The notes below the pieces were generated by a model. It was not told the origin of the DNA and ran no database searches. It saw nothing but the letters and a program-made list of their open reading frames with translations. From positions 1,860,001 to 1,924,000 of the forward strand of contig NZ_JBDFMD010000001.1 of the NCBI RefSeq assembly GCF_047238105.1: a stretch of DNA of 64,000 nucleotides. Reading direction: 5' to 3'. Made by a program: the position numbers and the translations under genes. The stretch comes from Paenibacillus_D sp047238105 (GTDB lineage: Bacteria > Bacillota > Bacilli > Paenibacillales > Paenibacillaceae). The first letter of the stretch is position 1. The number at the start of each line of letters is the position of its first letter. Below, piece by piece: positions 40,318 to 49,678 of the stretch.

Positions 40318-40332
40318 GATACATATTGTATC
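40318..40332 (-). promoter_or_regulatory. palindromic operator at the peptide gene promoter
   Basis: GATAC-atatt-GTATC, a perfect palindrome in its arms, 27 nt upstream of the start ATG. On the minus strand it overlaps a possible -10 (CAATAT, 17 nt after TTTAGT). Same sequence class as the Operon A operator. Confidence 0.65.
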
Positions 40333-40408
40333 ATATTTGAATCATACTAAATTCATTTTCTATCGTCAAGCTTTTTCAAAAACAAGCCTATTCCTCGTGC
40401 CACGCGTG

Positions 40409-42868
40409 TTATGAATCGTTATCCCTTCCACGGAATACCCCCCGAACATCATAATCCCAGTATGGATAGCTGGTCTCGATTCCCTGCTCTGAGGTGTACA
40501 TGAGCTTGATCCCATCCCCTGATACCAGATCAGGCAGATCCACCATAACTTGTTCACCGGCTTGAACAATGAATTCATATCTGTTGGCAGGATCTGCAGC
40601 GGATCGCAGCGGATATGCCCCCCACTGCAACAGTGCTTCTCCAGCCACTGTAGCTGTAAAACTGAAAGTTGCACCCGAATCCCGTGCAGCTAAAACAGGG
40701 GTAACAATCAAGGGTTGGGGCCCCTCCTCCTGGATCATCAGAAAACGCGGCGTATCTGTAACCGGAAGCCGAACGGTGAGGGTCGTTTTAGTAGCCTCTA
40801 TTAGTCTCGGCTGCCATTGCTCATCCGTTATCGGATCATAGACGGTTAGCGAGACTCCGAGACCAGCCACATTCGATAGAGTGATCTCATAATCAACCTC
40901 CTGCATATCATAACGTGCCGGGTCAAGCAGCCCCTGCTCGGGATGCCATGAATGCGTGATATCCCGGGTGACGATGTAGTATGCAACAGCAAATGCATTG
41001 TCGCGCAGCTGAAAAGGGAGAACAGCCAGGTCCTCCAGCCGATAACGGTCCGGCAAAGCTTCCGTCCCATTACCCTCAAATACGAGCACGTCATCGTCAG
41101 ACTGAATGCTTTCGACGCCAAGAAAGCGGGGCTGATCGATGGTCTCCCCCTCCTTCATCAGATCGACAACGTTCCGGATCGCCTGGATCTGAGGTCCTGC
41201 CTCTCGCCGGACATCGGGGGTTAGCCGGTAGTCCGAACGTTTGAGTTCCTCATAGAACGATTCCGGGAGCAGTGCATATTCAGTATCTTTGCTTTTAGCA
41301 GCATAGAGGTGAATTAACTTTATGCCTTTGTGACTTTGGAAAATATAATTTCTCAGAGTGCTTTTAGTACCCATATAATGCATCACACGAGACAGCCGGA
41401 CATTTGTCAGTTCCACGCCGCTTTGATTTGCCAGCTCTTTGGCAAAGGCGCCGCGGTACAGATTGCTCTCCGTCATCCACACCTCAGGCGGCACATTATC
41501 CCCAGGGTGGGAATAGCGGTGATGCTCCTTCCAGGGACCGGGAAAAGGCTGTAGATCCCGCACCACATATTCTGTTTGATACGCATAGTACCACCTTTCA
41601 GGAAAGGCGCTTACATGCGCCGGGATGAATCCCGACACATCCGGTTCCCCCCACCGATTCAGCAATGTGTCCCGCTTCAAGGATTGATTCTCAGGGGTAA
41701 TCATTGACGCTACGGGATCCCAACCGGTGTAATAGTGACGGCTGAATCCTGTTTGTCCTGGCCAGAGACTGGCGCCATGATCCCAAGGCCGCTGATTGGC
41801 AAATCCATTGATGACTTTCACTCCGGGAAGCTCATTGACCGGATCCTTCACATAAGCCGCGGTCATCGGCAAAATGACTTGAGGACCCGTCTCCTCGCGG
41901 TCTCCATGACGATAAGACAGCTTCTGTCCATATTCTATGGGCGGATCGTAATATTCGTTGCTGTATAGGAAATGTGAACCAAAGGAGAGCTCGTTCCATA
42001 CTTCCACATCAAAACCGGCATCCTGTGAACCAGTCGTACCGAGGATCTCCTTCACAAAGGTTGTTACAGTTCTGACATAGGTCATCCACCCGTCCAACGT
42101 TTCCTGTGCCGCCGGATTTGCCATGCCATCTATCGTATGAGTCCCTGAGAAGGGTCTATACTTTAACTTTCCTATCCCGATCTTGCCTTCCGGCAAAGAA
42201 GCGGGCAATGGGGCTGACAGCGTAGCTCTTCCCGTCTGTGGGTCAATAGCCGTAATGACCGGATACATATAGTGTGCCACTCCCCTTAAGCCTGTATAGT
42301 GCGGCTCGATCTCGCTGCTCTCCGAGAGATAAATGACTTTGTCTCCTTGGATAGCCGGCTTGACCAATTCCACCTCCCAGCTCTTGGCGGGAGCGGGCAA
42401 CCCGGAATGGCTGTTGAGCAAGATCAAGGGACGAATCCCATGCCTGCGCAACGCCCCAAGCACCTGCCGCACATTCTCTTGCTGCTGCGGCAACAGTCGG
42501 CTGTCATCATCATAATCGAGCGAGCCCCAGCCGATCTCCACTCTCGCAGATACGATGCCTGCCTCTGCCAGTATCTGGGCAGTCGCATCGGCCTCTTGCG
42601 GATTCGTATTGAATACCACACCCAACGATTCCAATAATCGGGAGGCATCCCACGTGTCCATATAGGCACGCCAAGGAGCATGGTAGTAAGAATGTGAGCC
42701 GAAGGGAAGCCCCTGCTGCGATACATCAATATAAGGACCTGCCAAGAGACGCAGTTGGGATATAGATATACTTGTCGGGCCGCTGCCGCTAATAGCCACC
42801 ACTGCGGATAACAAGCAGATGAAGAGCCCCTGTCGAATGGCGCGGGTCCTTAATCTCAGCAGACGCAT
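40409..42868 (-). CDS. secreted clan GH-A-like glycoside hydrolase (no PA14)
   Basis: An 819-aa exported protein (N-terminal hydrophobic signal QGLFICLLSAVVAISGSG). A TIM-barrel-like region (about 60-480) has two positions typical of clan GH-A retaining enzymes: VEVWNELSFGSHF (acid/base candidate Glu293) and EVWMTESNLYRG (nucleophile candidate Glu467). The C-terminal 330 residues are beta-rich. Full-length paralogue of the next gene upstream, but without its PA14-like insert. It resembles GH39-type proteins, although I cannot name the family surely. Position inside the exopolysaccharide locus suggests trimming, release or remodelling of the polymer. Confidence 0.7.
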   Translation of the reverse strand: MRLLRLRTRAIRQGLFICLLSAVVAISGSGPTSISISQLRLLAGPYIDVSQQGLPFGSHSYYHAPWRAYMDTWDASRLLESLGVVFNTNPQEADATAQILAEAGIVSARVEIGWGSLDYDDDSRLLPQQQENVRQVLGALRRHGIRPLILLNSHSGLPAPAKSWEVELVKPAIQGDKVIYLSESSEIEPHYTGLRGVAHYMYPVITAIDPQTGRATLSAPLPASLPEGKIGIGKLKYRPFSGTHTIDGMANPAAQETLDGWMTYVRTVTTFVKEILGTTGSQDAGFDVEVWNELSFGSHFLYSNEYYDPPIEYGQKLSYRHGDREETGPQVILPMTAAYVKDPVNELPGVKVINGFANQRPWDHGASLWPGQTGFSRHYYTGWDPVASMITPENQSLKRDTLLNRWGEPDVSGFIPAHVSAFPERWYYAYQTEYVVRDLQPFPGPWKEHHRYSHPGDNVPPEVWMTESNLYRGAFAKELANQSGVELTNVRLSRVMHYMGTKSTLRNYIFQSHKGIKLIHLYAAKSKDTEYALLPESFYEELKRSDYRLTPDVRREAGPQIQAIRNVVDLMKEGETIDQPRFLGVESIQSDDDVLVFEGNGTEALPDRYRLEDLAVLPFQLRDNAFAVAYYIVTRDITHSWHPEQGLLDPARYDMQEVDYEITLSNVAGLGVSLTVYDPITDEQWQPRLIEATKTTLTVRLPVTDTPRFLMIQEEGPQPLIVTPVLAARDSGATFSFTATVAGEALLQWGAYPLRSAADPANRYEFIVQAGEQVMVDLPDLVSGDGIKLMYTSEQGIETSYPYWDYDVRGVFRGRDNDS

Positions 42869-42895
42869 TTTTTAGTCCCTCCATTGCGAACAAAG

Positions 42896-42970
42896 AAAAG
42901 AGCCTCCACGGGAACAACGTCATTAAGTGAAGCTTATCTTAATGACATCGTCCCGAAAGAAGCTCTTTTC
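42896..42970. terminator. bipartite terminator hairpin between the glycosidase paralogues
   Basis: AAAAGAGC, CGGGA and GTCATTAAG on the left pair with CTTAATGAC, TCCCG and GCTCTTTT on the right, forming a long interrupted stem with U-rich ends on both strands. It follows the 42985 gene by 14 nt. Confidence 0.75.
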
Positions 42971-42984
42971 TTCTTGCCTCTAGG

Positions 42985-45786
42985 TTACTTCGTCCAAATC
43001 GCACCCTGTGTGTCATAATTCCAACGCGGATACACAGCTGTAATGCCGTTGCTGGTCAAGTTTACTTTTACGCCTTCGCCAATGGCCATCTCTGGCAGAT
43101 CAACGCGAACACGTTCCCCGGCTTTGACATCCAGCTTCATGGCATTAGCAGCATCCGGAGAGGGGGCTACCGTCTCCCTCGGCTGACTTTGGCTTGCCCA
43201 ATACAAGGTTATGCGGTGCACAGTTTCATTGGCATTATGATATTCCACACGCAACTCATACGTTTGATCGGCGTTTAGAGCGATGCTGCCCATCTTCTGC
43301 TGGCCGCAGCCCTCAACGATAAGCTCGCCATCAATATAGACTTTGTTATTGCACGTATCGGAATCCACAATAAAGGTATACGCCTCAGTATGTTGCGGCT
43401 GGATCGTTCCTGTCCAGCGATAGGCACTTTTACGTGCCGGCAGATCACGAAAATCGATTTTCCCGACTTGTGAACTATTGATGATATCTTTAAATTGATC
43501 CCCTGCAAATGTCTCCTGGACAAAGCTGCCGCCTGTACGGAAGGGATACGTGCCCCAAGTGACCGTCGCCAGACCTTCTACATTGGAGGTGAAGGCAAGC
43601 TCCGCTCCCCCGCCGACTCTCACCAGCTCCGGGCGCTCAATGAGCGGCTGGACGCCATCCTCCTGAATGATCAGAAACCGGGGATAGTCCGTAACCTCCA
43701 ACTGCACCGTCAGCGAATTGGCGTTTGCCTGCTTGACAGGAACAGGCAGGGTTTGTCCTGTCATCGGATCGTATGCATGAACGTTTGCTCCGCTGCCTTT
43801 CACATTATCTAATGTAATATCGTATTGTTGAGGCTGCATATCGTAACGACCCGGGTCCAGAGGATCTTTCTTGGAGTCCCAGACTTGCGTTACATTTCTA
43901 GTGACAACATAGTACCCTACAGCAAACTGATTGCTTTGAAGCTGATAGGGCAGTACCGCAAAGTCCTCCACTTGATAACGATCCGGGTTCGCAGCCGTAC
44001 CGTCTCCTTTGAACACCACTTGGGGCTGGTGTGCCCGTACGCCATTAACCTGAATGTGACGCGGCTGTTCGATCGTCTCCCCGCTCTTCATAAGGCGCGT
44101 CACATTCCCTACTGCTGTCAGTTGCGGACCAATCTGCTTACGCACACGATCTGTCAATTGATAATCGCTATTCCGCAGCTCCGAGAAGAAGGCTTCCGGC
44201 AGCAATGCAAACTCATGGTCTTTCTGCTTGGCTGCGTAGAGATACAACCTCTCAAGTCCATTGTGTGATTGAAAAATATAGTTTCGCAGTGTCGTTTTGG
44301 TCCCCATATGATGCATCAAACTGGTCAGTCGCGGATCTGTTAGACTCACATTAGCGTGATAACGAAGAAACTGGGCAAATGGACCTCTGTAGAGATTCGA
44401 CTCGGTCATCCATACTTCGGCTGGATGACCATTGCCCGGATTGGCATACCGGTGATGATGGCTCCATGGGCCAGGGAATGGCTGCAGATCACGCACGACA
44501 AACTCTGTCTGATAACCATAATACCAGCGTTCCGGAAACGAGCTGATATGGGCTGGGATAAATGGTGTAGCCATAGGCTTGCCAAATGCATCCAGCATGG
44601 AATCCTTTTTAAGGTTCGTATTGTGGATACTCATATTGGAAGCGAGAAAGTCTGTCCCCGTATAATAATGCCGGCTGAATCCATCCTGATTCGTCCACAT
44701 CTCCGTGCCGTTATCCCAAGGGCGCTGGTTGGAAAAACCGTTTATAACACGGACGCCGGGCAATTCATTCGCGCGGTCATTCACATAATTAATCGTTAAA
44801 GGAAAAATAACCTGTGCCCCCGACACCTTCAGGTTCCCCTCAGTGTACGTTGGCTGCTGAGAGAAGTTAAGTTTGGGGTTGTAATAGTTATTAATATCCA
44901 GGAACTGAGAACCAAACGTTAATTCGTTCCACACCTCAAGATCAAAGCCGGCATCGGTAGCTGATCCGCTTTGTAGCGTATCCTTAACGAAAGTGGTAAT
45001 GGTCGCCACATACTTCACCCAGCCATCTAATGTCTCTTGGGCAGCTGGATTTGGCGTCCCGTCCCCCCAGACTGTACCTGAAAAAGGCTGGTACCGCATT
45101 TTAGCCAAGCGTTGGCTGCCAGCCGGCAAAGCTCTGGGAAGCGGGGCAGATAAGGTTGCTTTTCCCGTCGTGGGATCCACAGCGGTAATCACAGGATGCA
45201 TCATAATAGATAATCCAGATAAGCCAGTGTAATAAGGTACAATGCCATCTACCGACTCCAGATAGACCTCTCGTGCGCCCGCTTCAGCAGGCTGTTTGAG
45301 TATGCCATCCCATACGACGTTAGGTCCAGGCGCGCCAGAGTTGGCATTTAGCAGAATTAGCGGCCGAATATTGTGTTTTGCCAGCGCCTGCAGACGGATT
45401 CTGAGATCCCTCTCCATGTGTGGATTGAGGACGTTGTCGTTTTCATAGCTTATAGTGTCCCATCCAACCTCCACCCGAGCATGCCGGATTCCCGCTTCAG
45501 ACAACACCTGCGCAGTGGCATCGGCCTCTGCGGCTGTAACTCCGTTAAACACAACGCCCAGACTGTTCAAATATTTATTCTTGTCCCAGGTATCCATATA
45601 TGAACGCCACGGGGCAAGATAGTAGGAATGCTGCCCGAAAGGGATCTCTTGTTGACGCCAATCCACATAAGCCCCTCCTTTGGCAGCAGAAGTGTCATTC
45701 GCAATTACGGGAACAAAACTGCTGAAGCAGACAATAAATACTAACACCACAATCAAAGGTTTTATCACTTTATAAAACATACGCAT
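42985..45786 (-). CDS. secreted clan GH-A-like glycoside hydrolase with PA14-like domain
   Basis: About 933 aa with an N-terminal signal (VIKPLIVVLVFIVCFSSFVP). The barrel part closely follows its downstream paralogue, including LEVWNELTFGSQFL and EVWMTESNLYRG with the candidate Glu pair. It carries an extra about 110-residue segment near residues 765-875 (ARKSAYRWTGTIQPQHTEAY, TFIVDSDTCNNKVYIDGELI, YELRVEYHNANETVHRITLY) with the features of a PA14 domain, usually a glycan-binding beta-barrel. The start is ATG 45786 after GGGG; a TTG precedes it. Likely acts on, or binds, the cell's own exopolysaccharide. Confidence 0.7.
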   Translation of the reverse strand: MRMFYKVIKPLIVVLVFIVCFSSFVPVIANDTSAAKGGAYVDWRQQEIPFGQHSYYLAPWRSYMDTWDKNKYLNSLGVVFNGVTAAEADATAQVLSEAGIRHARVEVGWDTISYENDNVLNPHMERDLRIRLQALAKHNIRPLILLNANSGAPGPNVVWDGILKQPAEAGAREVYLESVDGIVPYYTGLSGLSIMMHPVITAVDPTTGKATLSAPLPRALPAGSQRLAKMRYQPFSGTVWGDGTPNPAAQETLDGWVKYVATITTFVKDTLQSGSATDAGFDLEVWNELTFGSQFLDINNYYNPKLNFSQQPTYTEGNLKVSGAQVIFPLTINYVNDRANELPGVRVINGFSNQRPWDNGTEMWTNQDGFSRHYYTGTDFLASNMSIHNTNLKKDSMLDAFGKPMATPFIPAHISSFPERWYYGYQTEFVVRDLQPFPGPWSHHHRYANPGNGHPAEVWMTESNLYRGPFAQFLRYHANVSLTDPRLTSLMHHMGTKTTLRNYIFQSHNGLERLYLYAAKQKDHEFALLPEAFFSELRNSDYQLTDRVRKQIGPQLTAVGNVTRLMKSGETIEQPRHIQVNGVRAHQPQVVFKGDGTAANPDRYQVEDFAVLPYQLQSNQFAVGYYVVTRNVTQVWDSKKDPLDPGRYDMQPQQYDITLDNVKGSGANVHAYDPMTGQTLPVPVKQANANSLTVQLEVTDYPRFLIIQEDGVQPLIERPELVRVGGGAELAFTSNVEGLATVTWGTYPFRTGGSFVQETFAGDQFKDIINSSQVGKIDFRDLPARKSAYRWTGTIQPQHTEAYTFIVDSDTCNNKVYIDGELIVEGCGQQKMGSIALNADQTYELRVEYHNANETVHRITLYWASQSQPRETVAPSPDAANAMKLDVKAGERVRVDLPEMAIGEGVKVNLTSNGITAVYPRWNYDTQGAIWTK

Positions 45787-45864
45787 CAAGCCCCTATTTC
45801 TCTGAAGTTGTCACATGTTGTAGAGGCTCTATGCACATATACATAGACTGCCAATACTAGCAAT

Positions 45865-45914
45865 GCTGACTAGTCTATGATACTGGATGTAGCATATTGT
45901 TATAAATAGGCACA
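45865..45914 (-). promoter_or_regulatory. probable promoter with degenerate operator upstream of glycosidase pair
   Basis: GATAC-tggat-GTAGC (45879-45893) matches the locus operator except one base in an arm. On the minus strand TTATAA, a 17-nt spacer and TATCAT could form a promoter whose -10 overlaps this site. The rest of the 45787-45985 interval contains no gene. Confidence 0.4.
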
Positions 45915-45985
45915 TTTTCTCACTTTTTGTCGAATCAATGTGACCTACAGCCGCACTCCCTTCGTCCTATACTGCTTCGGATGCT

Positions 45986-46927
45986 CTACAACTGCTCCTT
46001 TAACACGCTTTGAATCCGCGCCCGCTCCTGCTCATCCACGATATAGTACCAGATGCCGCCGATCTTGCGGCCCTCGCCCTTGATCTCTACCATGCGGCTG
46101 CTGCGCAGCGCGTTGCGGTAGCCCATAGCAAAGGAACGCATGTCCTGGAAGCTGGCATTGGTGCGGACGTATTGCCCGGCTTCCTGCAGCAGCTGGTCCA
46201 GTCTGGCTACAGTGGAGAGCTGCAGCGCGTCCTGCAGCAGCGCCTGAATGATCTGACGCTGACGCGTATTGCGTCCGAGATCGCCCCGGGGATCGTCCAT
46301 CCGCATTCTCGAGTAGGCCAATGCATCCGTGCCGGTCAGCTTGAGCTGACCCGCGGCGAAGGTGTGCCCGTCCAGTTGAAAGGCAAAATCATTGTTCACT
46401 TCAACACCGCCGAACAGGTCAACGAGCCGGGCGAAGCCTTCCATGTTCACCTTGATATAGTAGTCGATCGGATAATCGAGGAAATGCTCCACCGTCGCCA
46501 GCGCCATCTCAACGCCGCCGAAGGCGTACGCATGGTTGATCTTGTCTATGGTACCGCGTCCGATAATTTCAGTCCGGGTATCCCGGGGAATATTGAACAT
46601 GACCAACCTTTCCTTCGCCGGATTGATCTGGAGCACGACCATCGTATCCGATCGGCCGCGGTCGCCCGCCCGCTCGTCCACTCCGAGCGCGAGGATCGTC
46701 ACCGACTCCCGCTTGGCTAGTCGCTCCGGCGCAGGTGTGCTAGTCGCCTGCTTCACCTCCGGATCATTGCTGACATAGAGCGGCTTGTCTTCCTCCACCT
46801 GCACATACATCCGCAAGACAGTATCTTCTACAGCATTGTACATGCGCCAGCCATAGGCCAGAGCGCCGAGCAGGATGACGGTGACCAATGCGCTGCAGCC
46901 CATCAGTAATTTACGTCGTCTGCTCAT
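45986..46927 (-). CDS. LytR-CpsA-Psr (LCP) family glycopolymer ligase
   Basis: A 313-aa membrane-anchored enzyme: Arg-rich start MSRRRKLLMGCSALVTVILL with one transmembrane helix, then the LCP domain with SVTILALGVDERAGDRGRSD (pyrophosphate-binding Asp/Arg), MVVLQINPAKERLVMFNIPR, DTRTEIIGRGTIDKINHAYA and AFGGVEMALATVEHFL. LCP proteins attach undecaprenyl-linked glycopolymers to peptidoglycan, so it may anchor this exopolysaccharide to the wall. ATG 46927 overlaps the ugd stop (46924); the upstream extension is ugd read in another frame. Last gene of Operon B. Confidence 0.93.
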   Translation of the reverse strand: MSRRRKLLMGCSALVTVILLGALAYGWRMYNAVEDTVLRMYVQVEEDKPLYVSNDPEVKQATSTPAPERLAKRESVTILALGVDERAGDRGRSDTMVVLQINPAKERLVMFNIPRDTRTEIIGRGTIDKINHAYAFGGVEMALATVEHFLDYPIDYYIKVNMEGFARLVDLFGGVEVNNDFAFQLDGHTFAAGQLKLTGTDALAYSRMRMDDPRGDLGRNTRQRQIIQALLQDALQLSTVARLDQLLQEAGQYVRTNASFQDMRSFAMGYRNALRSSRMVEIKGEGRKIGGIWYYIVDEQERARIQSVLKEQL

Positions 46928-48261
46928 CGCTGGAGCTGCCCCGGCGCCAGCATCGCCGCGCCTTCCAGCCGAGGGCGCCCGATTGACCGGTAGATGAATC
47001 CGGAGGATGCCGCGTCGGCCCCCTGGTACAGATTGCGTCCGTCGATCAGCACCGGCTGCCGCATCCGCCGTTTCATCTCTTCCCAGTCGCAGTCTGCAAA
47101 CTCCTGCCACTCCGTCAGCAGACACAACGCATCCGCACCGTCTAACGCTGCCATGGCTTCCGCGCACCATACAATCTCTGTATCTTTTATCATATGCCGC
47201 GCATTGGGAATAGCAATCGGATCATAGGCCCGGATCGCCGCCCCTTTTTGACGCAGCTCTGCGATGATGTCGAGCGAGGGGGCATCGCGCATATCGTCCG
47301 TATCTGGCTTGAAGGACAGTCCCCAGATCGCTACAGTCTTGCCCGTGAGCTCCCCGCAGACAGCTTCGAGCTTGCGGACCATATTCAGCCGCTGATCCGT
47401 ATTGACCTCCACGACAGATTTCAGCAGTTTGAACTCATAGTCCACATTGCCGGCAATCTGGATCAGCGCCTGGGTGTCCTTGGGGAAACACGAGCCGCCG
47501 TAGCCGATGCCCGCCTTGAGGAAGGTCGAACCGATCCGGCGGTCATACCCCATCCCCTGGGCCACCTCCGTCACGTCTGCGCCTACCTTCTCGCAAATGT
47601 TGGCAATCTCATTGATAAATGAAATCTTGGTCGCCAGGAAAGCATTGGACGCATACTTGATCATCTCGGCGCTGCGGATATCCGTGATGAAGATCTGCTC
47701 GGCCAGCGGCTGATGCAGCTCGCGCAGACGCTCCAGCGGCCGCTGGCGGTCCACCCCGATAACGATCCGGTCCGGATGAAGGGTATCCAGCACGGCAGAG
47801 CCCTCCCGCAGGAACTCCGGCACAGAGACCACATCATACGGATGCTCCGTCAAGCCGCCGATGATCTCGGCGATCCGCTCGTTGGTCCCCACCGGGACGG
47901 TGCTCTTGGTGACGATGATCGTGTAGCCTCCCAGAGCAAGCGCGATATCTCGGGCCGCCTGCTCGATGTATTGAAGATTGGCTTCTCCGCCAGGACTCGG
48001 CGGCGTGCCGACTGCGATGATGACGAGCTCTGCGCTGCCGACAGCGTCCGCGAGGGCTGTAGTAAAGGACAGCCGCTCCTCTGCCATGCACCGCTGCATC
48101 AGCTCCTGCAGACCGGGCTCATGGATCGGCACCTCGCCCTGCTGCAGCCGGCTGATCTTGCGCTCGTCCAGATCGACAGCTGTCACTTGATGTCCCAGAT
48201 AGGCAAAGCAAACGCCCGATACCAGGCCGACATACCCGGTTCCGATGACTGCGATTCTCAT
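46924..48261 (-). CDS. ugd: UDP-glucose 6-dehydrogenase
   Basis: About 445 aa; oxidises UDP-glucose to UDP-glucuronate in two NAD-dependent steps, supplying an acidic sugar for the polymer. The opening MRIAVIGTGYVGLVSGVCFA holds the GxGYVG NAD motif; GIGYGGSCFPKDTQALI contains the catalytic cysteine; FKPDTDDMRDAPSLDII is the C-terminal UDP-binding signature. I start at ATG 48261. In Operon B between manC and the LCP gene; its substrate UDP-glucose comes from GalU in the same operon. Confidence 0.95.
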   Translation of the reverse strand: MRIAVIGTGYVGLVSGVCFAYLGHQVTAVDLDERKISRLQQGEVPIHEPGLQELMQRCMAEERLSFTTALADAVGSAELVIIAVGTPPSPGGEANLQYIEQAARDIALALGGYTIIVTKSTVPVGTNERIAEIIGGLTEHPYDVVSVPEFLREGSAVLDTLHPDRIVIGVDRQRPLERLRELHQPLAEQIFITDIRSAEMIKYASNAFLATKISFINEIANICEKVGADVTEVAQGMGYDRRIGSTFLKAGIGYGGSCFPKDTQALIQIAGNVDYEFKLLKSVVEVNTDQRLNMVRKLEAVCGELTGKTVAIWGLSFKPDTDDMRDAPSLDIIAELRQKGAAIRAYDPIAIPNARHMIKDTEIVWCAEAMAALDGADALCLLTEWQEFADCDWEEMKRRMRQPVLIDGRNLYQGADAASSGFIYRSIGRPRLEGAAMLAPGQLQR

Positions 48262-48272
48262 GGCTTCACTCC

Positions 48273-49661
48273 TCATGCTCGGCTCACTTGCAGGATCTCT
48301 TCCCAATCCATATGCAGCCGGATAATGTCCTCTTCGATCAGCTCGGGACCCGACTGAACCTCGATGATCTCCAGATTCGTCACGGCTCGGATGCTGTGAT
48401 GGCTGCCGGCCGGGATGCGGACGACATCACCGGCGCCTACCCGGCGATAGACGCCATCCTGGACCAGTTCGCCTGTGCCGGAGACGATCGTCCAGATCTC
48501 GCTCCGCTTCAGATGCAGCTGATAGCTCAGGTTGCAGCCGCTGCGGATGGCAATCCGCTTGGTCAGCACCTCCTCGCCGCCTTCGGCGATCAGGTGGTCG
48601 ATGATGCGATAGTGTCCCCAGCGCCGCTGCTCATACATTGGCCGCCCTTCCAGCGGCTTCAGCACTTCCTTGATCCGCGGACTGGCCGACTTGTCGCTGA
48701 CGAGGATCCCGTCCGGGCTGGCCGCGACGATCACATCCGAGAGACCGACCACCGCAATCGGGATATCCAGCTCGTTGATGAGATGGGTATTATGACAATC
48801 TTCCGTCAGGATGCCTTTGCCGACCAGCGGCTGCTTCATCTCCTCGGTCAGCGTGTTCCACGTCCCGAGATCGCGCCACTCTCCCGCATAGGGAGTCACT
48901 GCGATATCAGCCGCACGCTCGACGACCTGGAAGTCGAAGCTGATCGCCGGCAGCTTGGCATACTGCCGGGCCATCTCCTCGTACTGGATCGGCAGCTCCA
49001 TAGCGATGAGCAGGTTGATCAGATAATCCAGCCTGAAAGCGAATACCCCGCAGTTCCAAAGCGCAGCCTGCTCGATCAGCACGGTCGCTTCTTCCTTGCG
49101 GGGCTTCTCTTGGAATCGGCTGACTCGGCTGTACGCCGGGACCTGGAGGCCATCGCCGCCAGTTGACGTTCCTCTCTCGGGCACGATGTACCCGTATTTC
49201 TCCGAGGGATAAGTAGGCTGGACGCCGATCAGCGCCAGATCAGCCCCGCTGTCTGCCAATACATGCGGCAGACTGGCGATCGTATCGTAGAAGGCTGTCT
49301 CGACAAAGGGATCGACCGGCATGACCACGATCGTCTCCTCCAGACTCACGCCTTGAACGGAATATAGATAGGCGGCGGCAAGCGCAATCGCCGGGAAGGT
49401 GTCCCGCCGCTGCGGTTCGACGACGATGGGGGTCCCGTGTCCGAGCTGGGCATGGATCATCTCCACTTGGCTCTTGCTGGTTGCTATGCACGCCCGCTCC
49501 TGCAGACCGGTGTCTGACAGCTGCCGCCAGACCCGCTGAACCATAGATTCCGCAGTGCCGGCGGGACTCTCCAGGACCGGGAGAAACTGCTTTGATCTGG
49601 CATCGTTGGATAGCGGCCACAGCCGCTTGCCGGATCCTCCGGATAATAAGACCATTCTCAT
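48273..49661 (-). CDS. manC: mannose-1-phosphate guanylyltransferase / mannose-6-phosphate isomerase-like
   Basis: About 462 aa. The N-terminal nucleotidyltransferase begins MRMVLLSGGSGKRLWPLSND, with the pyrophosphorylase consensus, followed by PIVVEPQRRDTFPAIALAAA, IVVMPVDPF and FQEKPRKEEA. The C-terminal cupin (about 345-455: IRSGCNLSYQLHLKRSEIWT, GAGDVVRIPAGSHHSIRAVT) matches the type II phosphomannose isomerase half of bifunctional enzymes. Produces GDP-mannose. ATG 49661 after AGGAG. Indicates that mannose or a GDP-mannose-derived sugar is in the polymer. Confidence 0.92.
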   Translation of the reverse strand: MRMVLLSGGSGKRLWPLSNDARSKQFLPVLESPAGTAESMVQRVWRQLSDTGLQERACIATSKSQVEMIHAQLGHGTPIVVEPQRRDTFPAIALAAAYLYSVQGVSLEETIVVMPVDPFVETAFYDTIASLPHVLADSGADLALIGVQPTYPSEKYGYIVPERGTSTGGDGLQVPAYSRVSRFQEKPRKEEATVLIEQAALWNCGVFAFRLDYLINLLIAMELPIQYEEMARQYAKLPAISFDFQVVERAADIAVTPYAGEWRDLGTWNTLTEEMKQPLVGKGILTEDCHNTHLINELDIPIAVVGLSDVIVAASPDGILVSDKSASPRIKEVLKPLEGRPMYEQRRWGHYRIIDHLIAEGGEEVLTKRIAIRSGCNLSYQLHLKRSEIWTIVSGTGELVQDGVYRRVGAGDVVRIPAGSHHSIRAVTNLEIIEVQSGPELIEEDIIRLHMDWEEILQVSRA

Positions 49662-49678
49662 CACACACACTCTCCTAG

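Noticed and set aside
46928..47170. Long upstream extension of the LCP gene
   Set aside because: Gly/Arg/Ala-rich translation lying wholly inside ugd in another frame; ATG 46927 gives a normal signal-anchor and ATGA coupling.
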